64,000 bases of DNA, taken from assembly GCA_020638495.1 (NCBI GenBank), contig JACKIN010000005.1, positions 171,001 to 235,000 on the forward strand, given 5' to 3'. Position 1 is the stretch's first letter, and each line of letters begins with the position of its first letter. Both the position numbers and the translations under genes were made by a program. Origin of the DNA: Geminicoccaceae bacterium (lineage in GTDB: Bacteria > Pseudomonadota > Alphaproteobacteria > Geminicoccales > Geminicoccaceae). Of the stretch, positions 28,208 to 35,683 are shown piece after piece. Under the pieces are notes generated by a model. That model ran no database searches. It was not told where the DNA came from and saw only the letters and a program-made list of their open reading frames with translations.

Positions 28208-28235
28208 ATGGTAGCGGAGGCAGGTGCCGGGTCAA
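28208..28235 (-). promoter_or_regulatory. Predicted sigma-70-type promoter of the gcv operon
   Basis: On the minus strand, TTGACC (28235-28230) and TACCAT (28213-28208) are separated by 16 bases. Transcription would start near 28200, just ahead of the first glycine aptamer, which is the position expected for a riboswitch leader. Hexamers only partly match consensus. Confidence 0.5.
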
Positions 28236-28368
28236 GCGGGGTGATCGCCACGGCGCCGAAGCCCGGGCAGTTGCCAGGAGCCTCCAGTCGGCGCATCGTG
28301 TTGTCCTGGCCGAGCCGCCTCGAGCCAATTCCGGCTCGGCGATGCCTCGATGCCGCCAAGACACGACC

Positions 28369-28788
28369 ATGACATCCGACCCCACCGAGCTTGCCGATCG
28401 CTTCGCCGACGCCTGGAATAGCCACGACATGGGCGCCCTTGCAGGGCTGTTCGAGGACGCGGCGCGCTTCGTCAATGTCGTCGGCATGTTCTGGCGCAGC
28501 CGGGAGGAGATCCGGCAGGCACATGCCTTCAGCCACGAGAGCATGTTCAGGAATTCGACGCTCGCTGTGAAGGCCGTCGAGAACACGGCGCTGGCACCGG
28601 GCGTCGTCGCGGTGCATGTCCACTGGCATCTCGAGGGCCATCTGGGCCCCACAGGCGAGCCGGAGCAGCCGCGCGACGGCGTGCTGCTGCTGGTCGCCCG
28701 CGAGACCCCGCAGAATGGCGGCTGGCAGATCGCCGTGGCGCAGAACACCGACGCCATTCCCGGCGTCGTGACGATCCCGCAGAGGTAA
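28369..28788 (+). CDS. SgcJ/EcaC-type NTF2-fold (SnoaL-like) protein
   Basis: 139 residues with an NTF2-like cone fold: N-terminal helices ELADRFADAWNSHDMGALAGLF, then FVNVVGMFWRSREEI, a pattern typical of the SgcJ/EcaC/DUF4440 group, and strands ending in WQIAVAQNTD. These proteins are small enzymes or ligand-binding proteins with no single assigned reaction. The start ATG at 28369 gives the family's usual N-terminus. The frame continues upstream into the riboswitch region, which is not coding on this strand. The gene is divergent from the gcv operon. Confidence 0.8.
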   Translation: MTSDPTELADRFADAWNSHDMGALAGLFEDAARFVNVVGMFWRSREEIRQAHAFSHESMFRNSTLAVKAVENTALAPGVVAVHVHWHLEGHLGPTGEPEQPRDGVLLLVARETPQNGGWQIAVAQNTDAIPGVVTIPQR

Positions 28789-28806
28789 TCGACGAAAGCC
28801 GCCCGC

Positions 28807-29397
28807 TCAGAAGAGGGTAAAGACGGCGAGCCTGAGGAAGTAGACGCGGGTGGCGATCTCCTCCTCGATCTTGAGGGCGATGGCCGGGCGTGGGTTCGGG
28901 GCGAGGTCGCGCCAGACGAGCTGGCGCTCGCCGCCGGCGAACAGCATCACCTCGCCGCGCTGCCAGTTGCGGGGGTACCATTCGCTGCGGGCGAGGCAGG
29001 CGTCGAGATCGCTGGCGATGCGGTCGAAGTCGTCCTCGAGGAGCTTCGCCCCGCCACCGGCGACGCGATTGCCGCGGCAGACATATTGCGCGCCGGGGTT
29101 GGTCGGGCCGTCGATCTCGCAGGTATAGAAGCCGTCGGGCACGGCGCGGCCCTGCCACGCGCGCGGCCCGGCCGGCGCGCCGCGCAAGCTGGAGAAGCCG
29201 GCGGGCTCGGCGTCGACGATGCCCAGCAGGGGGCGGCAGAGGCGGTCGACCCGGGTGGCCGGATCGACCGGCGGTGGCGGCTCCATGACCGGCGGCGGGG
29301 CGGGTGTCGGGGGAGGTGGCGGCGGTGGCGGCGGCTCGGGCGTGGTGCAGGCGGCGAGCAGGCCGAGGGCGAGCGCCGTGGCGAGGCGGTATCTCAA
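28807..29397 (-). CDS. Proline-rich predicted lipoprotein
   Basis: 196 residues. The signal peptide MRYRLATALALGLLAAC carries lipobox LAAC (lipidated Cys17). A proline run follows (about 20-46, many consecutive Pro), probably a stiff linker off the membrane. The globular part has several Cys (RLCRPLLG, YTCEIDG, YVCRGN, DACLAR), consistent with disulfides in the periplasm. No known family recognised. It lies 9 bases downstream of the fnr-type regulator gene on the same strand, so it may be co-transcribed with it. Confidence 0.7.
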   Translation of the reverse strand: MRYRLATALALGLLAACTTPEPPPPPPPPPTPAPPPVMEPPPPVDPATRVDRLCRPLLGIVDAEPAGFSSLRGAPAGPRAWQGRAVPDGFYTCEIDGPTNPGAQYVCRGNRVAGGGAKLLEDDFDRIASDLDACLARSEWYPRNWQRGEVMLFAGGERQLVWRDLAPNPRPAIALKIEEEIATRVYFLRLAVFTLF

Positions 29398-29405
29398 GTC
29401 GGCTC

Positions 29406-30116
29406 TCAGTCGCCCGACGCGGCGCGCAGGCTGGCGAGATCGGCGATCGTCACCGAGTGCTTGTCCGGCAGCGCGATCTGGCCGGCCTTGCGCATCAGCG
29501 TCAGGGTGCGGCTCACGGTCTCGATGGTAAGGCCGAGGAAATCGGCGATGTCGCCGCGGTTCATCGGCAGCGGCATGGGCTCGCCCTGGCCCAGGTCCAA
29601 CCGCCCGGCGAGGCCGAGCAGGAAGCTCGCGACGCGCTCGCGCGCGGTCTTGCGACCGAGCAGCAGCATCTGCGCCTGGGCGGCGGCGAGCTCGTTGCCG
29701 GCGCGGCTGAGCAGGCGGTGCTCGAGCTCGGGGTGGTCGGCCATCAGGGCGAGGAGGCTGCCCCGGCGAAAGCGGCAGGCGACGATGTCGGTGACCGCCT
29801 CCGCGCTGTAGATATAGCTGTCGCCATAGGCGAGGCCGACGAGGTCGCCCGGGATCATGAAGCCGGTGATCTGCCGGCGGCCGTCCGGCAGCAGCTTGTA
29901 GATCTTGAGCATCCCCTCGGTGAGCGTGAAGATGTCCTGGGCGTGCTCACCCTCCTGGATGAGCTGCGCGCCGGCGTCGACCCGCCTGGAGCCGGCGATG
30001 GCCGCCAGCTTGCCGAGGGCGATCGGCGCCAGGGCGCCGCAGATGGCGATCGGCCGGATGCCGCAATTGGCGCAGTCGACACGCGCGCCGCAACAATGGG
30101 TTTGCTGTCGATCCAT
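29406..30116 (-). CDS. FNR-type oxygen-sensing transcription regulator
   Basis: 236 residues. The N-terminal Cys cluster DCANCGIRPIAIC places ligands at C15, C18 and C26 (C-x2-C-x7-C), the FnrN/FnrL/AadR pattern. A fourth Cys lies in the effector domain (TDIVACRFRRG), as in FNR Cys122, so a [4Fe-4S] cluster can be built. The cyclic-nucleotide-type beta-roll is followed by a helix-turn-helix (NRGDIADFLGLTIETVSRTL) whose E-x2-SR residues read TTGA half-sites. The ATG at 30116 was chosen because it directly precedes the Cys region. A perfect FNR box 94 bases upstream suggests autoregulation. Confidence 0.93.
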   Translation of the reverse strand: MDRQQTHCCGARVDCANCGIRPIAICGALAPIALGKLAAIAGSRRVDAGAQLIQEGEHAQDIFTLTEGMLKIYKLLPDGRRQITGFMIPGDLVGLAYGDSYIYSAEAVTDIVACRFRRGSLLALMADHPELEHRLLSRAGNELAAAQAQMLLLGRKTARERVASFLLGLAGRLDLGQGEPMPLPMNRGDIADFLGLTIETVSRTLTLMRKAGQIALPDKHSVTIADLASLRAASGD

Positions 30117-30209
30117 AATTGTGAAGCGATCCTTCCCACGGCCGCCCGTCACGATGCCGTATGACCGCGGAGGGGACCGAGCCTGCCGAGGCTCATTTAC
30201 GCATTCACG

Positions 30210-30223
30210 TTGACATGGGTCAA
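30210..30223. promoter_or_regulatory. FNR/FixK box in the divergent fnr promoter region
   Basis: TTGACATGGGTCAA is a perfect palindrome (TTGAC-N4-GTCAA) and fits the alphaproteobacterial FNR/FixK consensus TTGAY-N4-RTCAA. It lies between the FNR-type gene and the divergent gene that starts at 30255. It could control both. The match is read directly; binding is inferred. Confidence 0.75.
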
Positions 30224-30254
30224 TGCGGCGGCTCGACACCGGGGCGACGCTTCG

Positions 30255-30773
30255 ATGATGATCGCGCTTTCGCCCGTCGCATCTTCCTACATGCTGCCGA
30301 TTGCCGGCCTGCCCTGGTATTGGCGTGATCTCGAGCACGATCGCATCGACGAGGTGTTGCCGCTGGTGCTCGCCGTCGACCCGGACCGCACCGAGGCCCC
30401 GCACTGGCGGCGGGACGCCCAGGACCGGATCGGCAACGCGTCGGCCGGCAGCGGCATCGTCATCGCGCAGTGCTTCGCCGGTCTGACCCTGGCCTATTTC
30501 TTCCATGTCTGCAGCCGGGCGCCGGACGGCCGGCCGCGGCTCGTGGTCGACCGGCTGCGCTGGATGGAGCTCGGCAGGCCGCACCGCTCGCTGGACGCGC
30601 TCCTCGCCATCGTGCTGCAGACGGCGACGCGGTTCGCCTGCGCCGAGGTGCTGCTGGAGGAGCGCGCCTGTGTCGAGCGGCGGGCACGCGCGGCACTGGA
30701 GCAGCGGGCGTCCGAGACGGGCTTCACGGCCACGGCCGGGGCCTGGCGACGGGTGGTCCCGTCGTCGCGCTGA
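30255..30773 (+). CDS. Conserved-looking hypothetical protein under a predicted FNR box
   Basis: 172 residues from the ATG at 30255. An in-frame TTG at 30210 lies inside the FNR box and is rejected as a start. The protein has an N-terminal strand-rich part and a helical second half (LDALLAIVLQTATRFACAEVLLEER, cut into shorter segments by charged residues), faintly reminiscent of GNAT acyltransferases, but I see no convincing acetyl-CoA loop. I do not recognise the family. The adjacent FNR box, 32 bases upstream of the start, suggests oxygen-dependent expression. Confidence 0.6.
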   Translation: MMIALSPVASSYMLPIAGLPWYWRDLEHDRIDEVLPLVLAVDPDRTEAPHWRRDAQDRIGNASAGSGIVIAQCFAGLTLAYFFHVCSRAPDGRPRLVVDRLRWMELGRPHRSLDALLAIVLQTATRFACAEVLLEERACVERRARAALEQRASETGFTATAGAWRRVVPSSR

Positions 30774-30835
30774 CCCGGCCCCGGGTGCCGCCCTCGGTTC
30801 CTGCAGGCACCGGATGGCCGGCGGGGGCGGGGGCA

Positions 30836-30864
30836 TTGACAGGCGTCGGCGACCCCTCCTAATG
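30836..30864 (+). promoter_or_regulatory. Predicted sigma-70 promoter of the ABC-transporter/aco operon
   Basis: TTGACA (perfect -35, 30836-30841), a 17-base spacer and CTAATG (-10, 30859-30864). Transcription would start near 30870, leaving a leader of about 135 bases before the binding-protein gene. A palindromic operator begins immediately downstream. Confidence 0.65.
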
Positions 30865-30878
30865 GTGCATGAAACAAA

Positions 30879-30907
30879 GTTCCGGCACGGAACGGATGTT
30901 CCGTGCC
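30879..30907. promoter_or_regulatory. Overlapping palindromic operator downstream of the promoter
   Basis: Two interlocked inverted repeats share one half-site. GTTCCG-GCA-CGGAAC spans 30879-30893. GGCACGGAAC (30884-30893), spacer GGAT, GTTCCGTGCC (30898-30907) is a perfect 10-4-10 palindrome. A further GGAAC half-site follows at about 30912-30916. The layout of several GTTCC/GGAAC half-sites just after the start point fits a repressor or IclR-type regulator operator. No regulator gene lies beside it, so the binding protein is unknown. Confidence 0.65.
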
Positions 30908-31004
30908 TCCAGGGAACAGGGGAGGAGGCGGCACCTTCTCGATCGGCTTCGGTCGGTCGAATCGGCGCCCCTGCCGGACCCCTGCCCGCAACAGGGAGGC
31001 CGCC

Positions 31005-32537
31005 ATGTTCTACACCCCAAAGAATGCGCTCTTCCGGCGGGTCGGCCGCCGCAAGTTCCTGGAGCTCGGCGGCGGTGCCGCCACGGCACTCGGCGCCGGC
31101 TCGATCGCCGTCGGCCTGAACTCGGTCGTCACCCGCCGGCCGGCCTACGCGCAGTCGTCGGAGGAGGCCAAGTGGCGCCAGTTCGAGGGCACCAAGCTCG
31201 TCTTCATGAGCGAGAACACGCCGCCCTCCTTCGCCATTCGTGAGAACCTCCAGCCGTTCTACGACCTGACCGGCATCGAGGTGGAGATCCTCACAGACGA
31301 CCTGCCGGTGGTGCAGCAGAAGGTCGGCATCGACCTCAGGGGCGGCAGCGCCGACTTCCATCTCAACTACGTCCAGGACAAGCCGATCGGCGCGCCGTTC
31401 GCCGATTTCTACGTCGACCTGACCAAGTTCATGGCCGACGACACCCTGCCGCAGGACCCGGACGGGTCAGGCGAGGATGCCTGGTTCGAGAACTTCCTGA
31501 CCGCCTGCGGCGTCTATTACGACGAGGGGCGGATCGTCGCCTTCCCCTATGACTGCGCGGTCGCCTGCACCTTCTACCGGCAGGATCTGTTCGAGCAGCT
31601 CAGCAAGGACTTCGAGGCCGAGCACGGCTACCGGATGGAGTTCAACGCCGACACGACCTGGCAGAACGTCCAGGATTTCGCCGCCTTCTTCAAGAAGCTG
31701 CGCGAGGGTGGCCGCGAGGACATCCCGTACGGCTATGCCCAGCATCAGGGCAGCTTCGCCTGGACGACGCAGCTCGACATCCAGCGGCTCCTGTTCGCGA
31801 ACGGCCGCTGGACGGACTTCGAGGGGGTCGACGACAAGCTCGGCAGCCGCGAGCCCGGCCCGACGCGCTGGGGCGACGAGCAGTCGGTCCTGATCATGCA
31901 GAAGTTCAAGGACCAGGCGGATGTCAGCCACCCGGACAACCTCGCCAACGGCACGCTCGAGCTGAACACGGTCTACCAGGCCGGGCAGATCGCGATGCAG
32001 GTCCAGTATCACGAGTTCGCCGCCTCGATCGAGGACGAGAGCACCAGCCGGGCGGCCGGCGGCAAGACCGGCTACGGCGTCTGCCCGCTCGGTGCCAAGG
32101 AGTGGATCGTCAACGGCGGCGAGGCGGTCAACGGCACCAATTGCGGCATCGGCGGCATCGGCATCAATGCCGGGGCGTCGGAGGAGCTGCAGCGCGCGGC
32201 CTATCTCTTCGCCATCTGGTCGACCTCGAAGAACACGCAGTTCAGCGTGCTCAAGGGCGTCGGCGGCACGCCGACCCGCAAGGCCGTGCTGGAGATCCCG
32301 GAGGTCCAGGCGGCGCGGCAGCGGCCGACCAACATGCCGAACGCGCTGACCTTCGAGCCGGTCTACGACTACGGCATCCGCGACCCGCATTTCGTGCTCG
32401 GGCCGAAGATCCCGGAGGCGAACGAGTACCACAAGATTCTGGCCACCGAGGTGCAGCGTTGCATTTCCGGCCAGACTTCGGCCGAGGAGGCCTGCGAGGA
32501 GATTCGCTGGCAGCTCGACGACATGCACGGTCACTGA
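31005..32537 (+). CDS. ABC transporter solute-binding protein, family 1, Tat-exported
   Basis: 510 residues, long for a family 1 binding protein (usually about 400-450). The twin-arginine signal GRRKFLELGGG lies at 14-24, followed by a hydrophobic stretch and likely cleavage after PAYAQ (about 47-49). The mature protein shows LVFMSENTPPSFAIRENL and bilobed-binding-protein features (DFHLNYVQDKPIG; TFYRQDLFEQ; AIWSTSKNTQ). Tat export means folding in the cytoplasm before secretion, unusual for this class. RBS AGGGAGG at 30992-30998 fixes the ATG. It is the first gene of a transporter-catabolic unit with a butanediol-type dehydrogenase and aco genes, suggesting a small diol, acetoin or polyol ligand. 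Ligand identity is inferred. Confidence 0.88.
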   Translation: MFYTPKNALFRRVGRRKFLELGGGAATALGAGSIAVGLNSVVTRRPAYAQSSEEAKWRQFEGTKLVFMSENTPPSFAIRENLQPFYDLTGIEVEILTDDLPVVQQKVGIDLRGGSADFHLNYVQDKPIGAPFADFYVDLTKFMADDTLPQDPDGSGEDAWFENFLTACGVYYDEGRIVAFPYDCAVACTFYRQDLFEQLSKDFEAEHGYRMEFNADTTWQNVQDFAAFFKKLREGGREDIPYGYAQHQGSFAWTTQLDIQRLLFANGRWTDFEGVDDKLGSREPGPTRWGDEQSVLIMQKFKDQADVSHPDNLANGTLELNTVYQAGQIAMQVQYHEFAASIEDESTSRAAGGKTGYGVCPLGAKEWIVNGGEAVNGTNCGIGGIGINAGASEELQRAAYLFAIWSTSKNTQFSVLKGVGGTPTRKAVLEIPEVQAARQRPTNMPNALTFEPVYDYGIRDPHFVLGPKIPEANEYHKILATEVQRCISGQTSAEEACEEIRWQLDDMHGH

Positions 32538-32556
32538 GCGATCGATTGGCGGGCGG

Positions 32557-32590
32557 CCGGGCCGGCGGGTCGGTTGATCCGCCGGCCCGG
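32557..32590 (+). repeat. Strong intercistronic hairpin after the binding-protein gene
   Basis: CCGGGCCGGCGG (32557-32568) and CCGCCGGCCCGG (32579-32590) form a perfect 12-base-pair stem with a 10-base loop. There is no run of T after it, so it is probably not a full terminator. Stems at this place in ABC operons commonly protect upstream mRNA from 3' exonucleases and raise binding-protein levels over permease levels. That role is inferred. Confidence 0.7.
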
Positions 32591-32634
32591 TGCCGAAAAG
32601 GCGGCGGGCAGGCGAGCCAGGTGGGCGGACGGGC

Positions 32635-33648
32635 ATGGCGGTGACGACGGCAGGGGGAGGACGGGGCATCGGCGGCGGCGCGTCGGCCGCTGCCGGCAAG
32701 CAGCATCTGCTCGAGATGCGCGAGGGTGCCCGGGTCATCAGCCACACGCCGGCCCGGCTGAACACGGCGCCATCGCGCGCCTACTACTTCTACCTGATGC
32801 TGCCGGCGATCATCGTCCTCGCCTGCATCACCCTCTACCCGTTCTTCTGGCTCGTCTGGATGAGCCTGCACGACGTCGACGTGGGTGCCGCCGCCGACAA
32901 GTGGAACGACTTCGCCAACTGGATCCGGCTCGGCCGCGACCGCAAGTTCCAGGACGGCTGGTGGCTGCTGCTGCAGTACAGCGCCATGTGCATGGTCCTG
33001 CAGATCGGGCTCGGCGTGCTGCTCGCGGTGATCCTCAACGGCTCGCGCCACGAGAAGCTCCTGGTCACGATCTTCCTGATGCCGATGATGATGGCGCCGG
33101 TCGTGGCCGGGCTCGTCTGGTACTACCTCTACAACTCGACCTTCGGCTGGTACCACTGGCTGATGCAGAGTGCCGGGATCCTCGGCGAGCGTTCGATCCT
33201 GGGCGACCCCTCGACGGCGATGCTCGGCATCGTCATCGTCGACACCTGGCAGTGGACGCCGCTCATCACGCTGATCGTGCTGGCTGGGCTCAAGCGGGTG
33301 CCGCGCGACCAGCTCGAGGCCAACATGGTCGACGGCGCCGGCGAGATCCGCAACTTCTTCCAGATCACCCTGCCCAATATCTATCCCTTCCTGCTGATCG
33401 CCATCCTTCTGCGGTTCATGGACAATTTCCGCTTCATCGACCACATCCTGGTGCTCACCGGCGGTGGTCCGGCCGACAGCACCAAGATCCTGCCGACCTA
33501 CCTCTTCGACGTCAGCTTCCAGTTCTTCAAGCTCGGCCGGGGTGCCGCGATCGCGCTCACGCTGCTCGCCGTCACCATCGTGCTCGGCCTGATCCTGGTG
33601 CGCGTCTTCCAGAGCCCGACGGCGCAGACCCGGCCGGAGGACAGCTGA
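32635..33648 (+). CDS. ABC transporter permease, MalF/UgpA type
   Basis: 337 residues with about six membrane helices after a Gly/Ala-rich cytoplasmic N-terminus. The EAA loop that docks on the ATPase reads DQLEANMVDGAGEIRNFFQITLP. The frame also allows a start at 32590, but the ATG at 32635 avoids overlap with the hairpin and gives a more normal N-terminus; even so about 50 residues precede the first helix. The stop overlaps the next permease start (TGATG). Partner of the second permease. Confidence 0.9.
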   Translation: MAVTTAGGGRGIGGGASAAAGKQHLLEMREGARVISHTPARLNTAPSRAYYFYLMLPAIIVLACITLYPFFWLVWMSLHDVDVGAAADKWNDFANWIRLGRDRKFQDGWWLLLQYSAMCMVLQIGLGVLLAVILNGSRHEKLLVTIFLMPMMMAPVVAGLVWYYLYNSTFGWYHWLMQSAGILGERSILGDPSTAMLGIVIVDTWQWTPLITLIVLAGLKRVPRDQLEANMVDGAGEIRNFFQITLPNIYPFLLIAILLRFMDNFRFIDHILVLTGGGPADSTKILPTYLFDVSFQFFKLGRGAAIALTLLAVTIVLGLILVRVFQSPTAQTRPEDS

Positions 33649-34526
33649 TGGCCTCCTCCGACGTCGTCCGCTACCGCTCGCCGCTGCGCTCGCTGGTCAA
33701 TGTCCTGGTCGCGATCTTCCTCGTGATCTACGTCGTCTGGACGGTGCTGCCGCTGTTCGTGATGTTCGTCTCGTCCTTCAAGGACCTGCTCGAGGCATTC
33801 AAGCTGCCGACGGTCGGCGACTGGTCGGGGATCACGCTGTTCTTCGACTTCACCCCGACCGTCAAGCATTACCAGAGCCTGTTCCTCGACCACAATTTCA
33901 GCGTCTATCTCTTCAACTCGATCGTGGCGTCGGCCGGCTCGGCGCTGATCTCGGTGGTGCTGGGTGCGATGTGCGCCTACTCGCTCTCGCGGATCAACTT
34001 CCGCGGCAAGCAGGATCTCTTCTTCTGGATCATCAGCACCCGGATGGCACCCGTGGTCGCCGTGATGGTGCCGCTCTACGCGATCTTCAGGGGTGCGGGG
34101 CTCGTCGGCACGATCCCCGGCCTGATCCTGGCCTACACCACCTTCAACCTGCCGTTCGCCATCTGGATGCTGAAGGGCTTCTTCGACAACGTGCCCTACG
34201 CCATCGAGGAGGCGCAGATGTGCGACGGGGCGACGCGCTTTCGCGCGTTCCTGTCGATCCTGCCGCTGGTGGCGCCCGGCGTCGGGGCGTTCCTCGTCCT
34301 CTGCATCCTCTTCGCCTGGAACGACTTCCTCTTCGCCTCGATCATCGGCTCGGGCGGGGCCAAGACCCTGCCCGTCGCCACCAAGGAGCTGGTGCAGCCG
34401 CAGAACATCCAGTGGGGCAGCATCATGGCGGCCGGGGTCGTCACGACCCTGCCGATGATGTTCCTCGGCCTTCTGATCCGCCGCTATCTCGTGGCCGGGC
34501 TCACCATGGGCGCTGTGAAAGAGTAG
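33648..34526 (+). CDS. ABC transporter permease, MalG/UgpE type
   Basis: 292 residues, six predicted membrane helices, EAA loop IEEAQMCDGATRFRAFLSILPL. Start ATG overlaps the preceding stop (TGATG), so the two permeases are translationally coupled, as expected for a heterodimeric channel. The next gene, the ATPase, begins 7 bases after the stop. Inner-membrane location. Confidence 0.92.
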   Translation: MASSDVVRYRSPLRSLVNVLVAIFLVIYVVWTVLPLFVMFVSSFKDLLEAFKLPTVGDWSGITLFFDFTPTVKHYQSLFLDHNFSVYLFNSIVASAGSALISVVLGAMCAYSLSRINFRGKQDLFFWIISTRMAPVVAVMVPLYAIFRGAGLVGTIPGLILAYTTFNLPFAIWMLKGFFDNVPYAIEEAQMCDGATRFRAFLSILPLVAPGVGAFLVLCILFAWNDFLFASIIGSGGAKTLPVATKELVQPQNIQWGSIMAAGVVTTLPMMFLGLLIRRYLVAGLTMGAVKE

Positions 34527-34533
34527 AGCTTCG

Positions 34534-35625
34534 ATGGCCTCTGTAACGATCGACCACGTCTGGAAGTATTACGGCAAGACCGAGGCCGTGAAGGATCTCA
34601 ACCTGAAATGCGCCGATGGCGAGTTCCTCTCGGTCCTCGGGCCGTCGGGCTGCGGCAAGTCGTCGACGCTCCGGATGCTCGCCGGGCTCGAGCACATCTC
34701 GGCCGGCGACATCCGCTTCGGCGAGCGGCGGATCAACGACCTGCCGCCCAAGGATCGCGACATCGCGATGGTCTTCGAGAACTATGCCCTCTACCCGCAC
34801 AAGACGGTGCGGGAGAACATCGCCAACTCGCTGATGCTGCGCGGCGCCAGCCGGGCGACGATCGAGCAGAAGGTCAAGAAGGCGACGGAGCTCCTGCAGA
34901 TCGGCCATCTGCTCCAGCGCAAGCCGCAGGAGCTCTCGGGCGGGCAGAAGCAGCGCGTCGCGATCGGCCGGGCGATCGTCCGCGAGCCGCAGCTCTTCCT
35001 CTTCGACGAGCCGATCGCCCATCTCGACGCGAAGCTGCGGGCGCACATGCGCGGCGAGCTCAAGATCATGCAGCGCGAGCTCGGCACGACGATGATCTAC
35101 GTCACCCACGACCAGCTCGAGGCCCTCTCCATGGCCGACCGGATCGCGGTGATGCACGAAGGCGTCCTGCAGCAGTTCGGCACGCCACAGGAGATCTACG
35201 ATCATCCGGTGAACGAATGGGTCGCGGGCTTCGTCGGCGAGCCGCCGATGAACTTCGTCGACTGCCTGATCGAGGACCGGGGCGGCGTGCTGCATGCCGT
35301 GCACCCGAGCTTCGCCGTGCCGGTAACGGGGTCGCAGGAGGCGATCCTGCGCGATTCGGCGCACCGGGCCGAGGTGCGGATGGGCATTCGCCCGGACCAG
35401 ATCGGGATCGTCACCGGCGACGGTGGCGACGCGGTGGCGGCGCAGATTCTGCTCACCGAGCCCCTGGGCGGTGATATGCTGGTCGACGCTGCCGTTGGCC
35501 AGGAGAAGTTCCTGGTCAAGACCAAGCCGGATTTCCAGGGGCGGCGTGGCGATGCCTGCCGGCTGGCCTTCGACACCGGGCGCTGGCATCTCTTCGACCG
35601 GGATACCGGGCTTGCCTATTTCTGA
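34534..35625 (+). CDS. ABC transporter ATP-binding protein (UgpC/MalK-like) with Glu in the Q-loop
   Basis: 363 residues. Walker A is GPSGCGKSST (about 37-46), signature LSGGQKQRVAIGRA, Walker B LFLFDEP, and H-loop Thr-His in VTHDQLEALSMADR. A C-terminal TOBE/MalK regulatory region starts around 235. The Q-loop reads MVFENYALYPH, with Glu in place of the usual Gln that couples ATP binding to the permeases. Glu is tolerated in some sugar-alcohol transporter ATPases, but it is worth noting because no second ATPase gene is present here. It would energise uptake by the two permeases encoded just upstream. Confidence 0.93.
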   Translation: MASVTIDHVWKYYGKTEAVKDLNLKCADGEFLSVLGPSGCGKSSTLRMLAGLEHISAGDIRFGERRINDLPPKDRDIAMVFENYALYPHKTVRENIANSLMLRGASRATIEQKVKKATELLQIGHLLQRKPQELSGGQKQRVAIGRAIVREPQLFLFDEPIAHLDAKLRAHMRGELKIMQRELGTTMIYVTHDQLEALSMADRIAVMHEGVLQQFGTPQEIYDHPVNEWVAGFVGEPPMNFVDCLIEDRGGVLHAVHPSFAVPVTGSQEAILRDSAHRAEVRMGIRPDQIGIVTGDGGDAVAAQILLTEPLGGDMLVDAAVGQEKFLVKTKPDFQGRRGDACRLAFDTGRWHLFDRDTGLAYF

Positions 35626-35683
35626 GCGACGCCATGTCGGGTGCGACGACCGTGGGTAGAGTCTTTTGCCGGGAGGACGTCCT

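Noticed and set aside
30210..30254. Upstream TTG start for the 30255 gene
   Set aside because: The TTG is the first half of a perfect FNR box, so this stretch is promoter, not coding.
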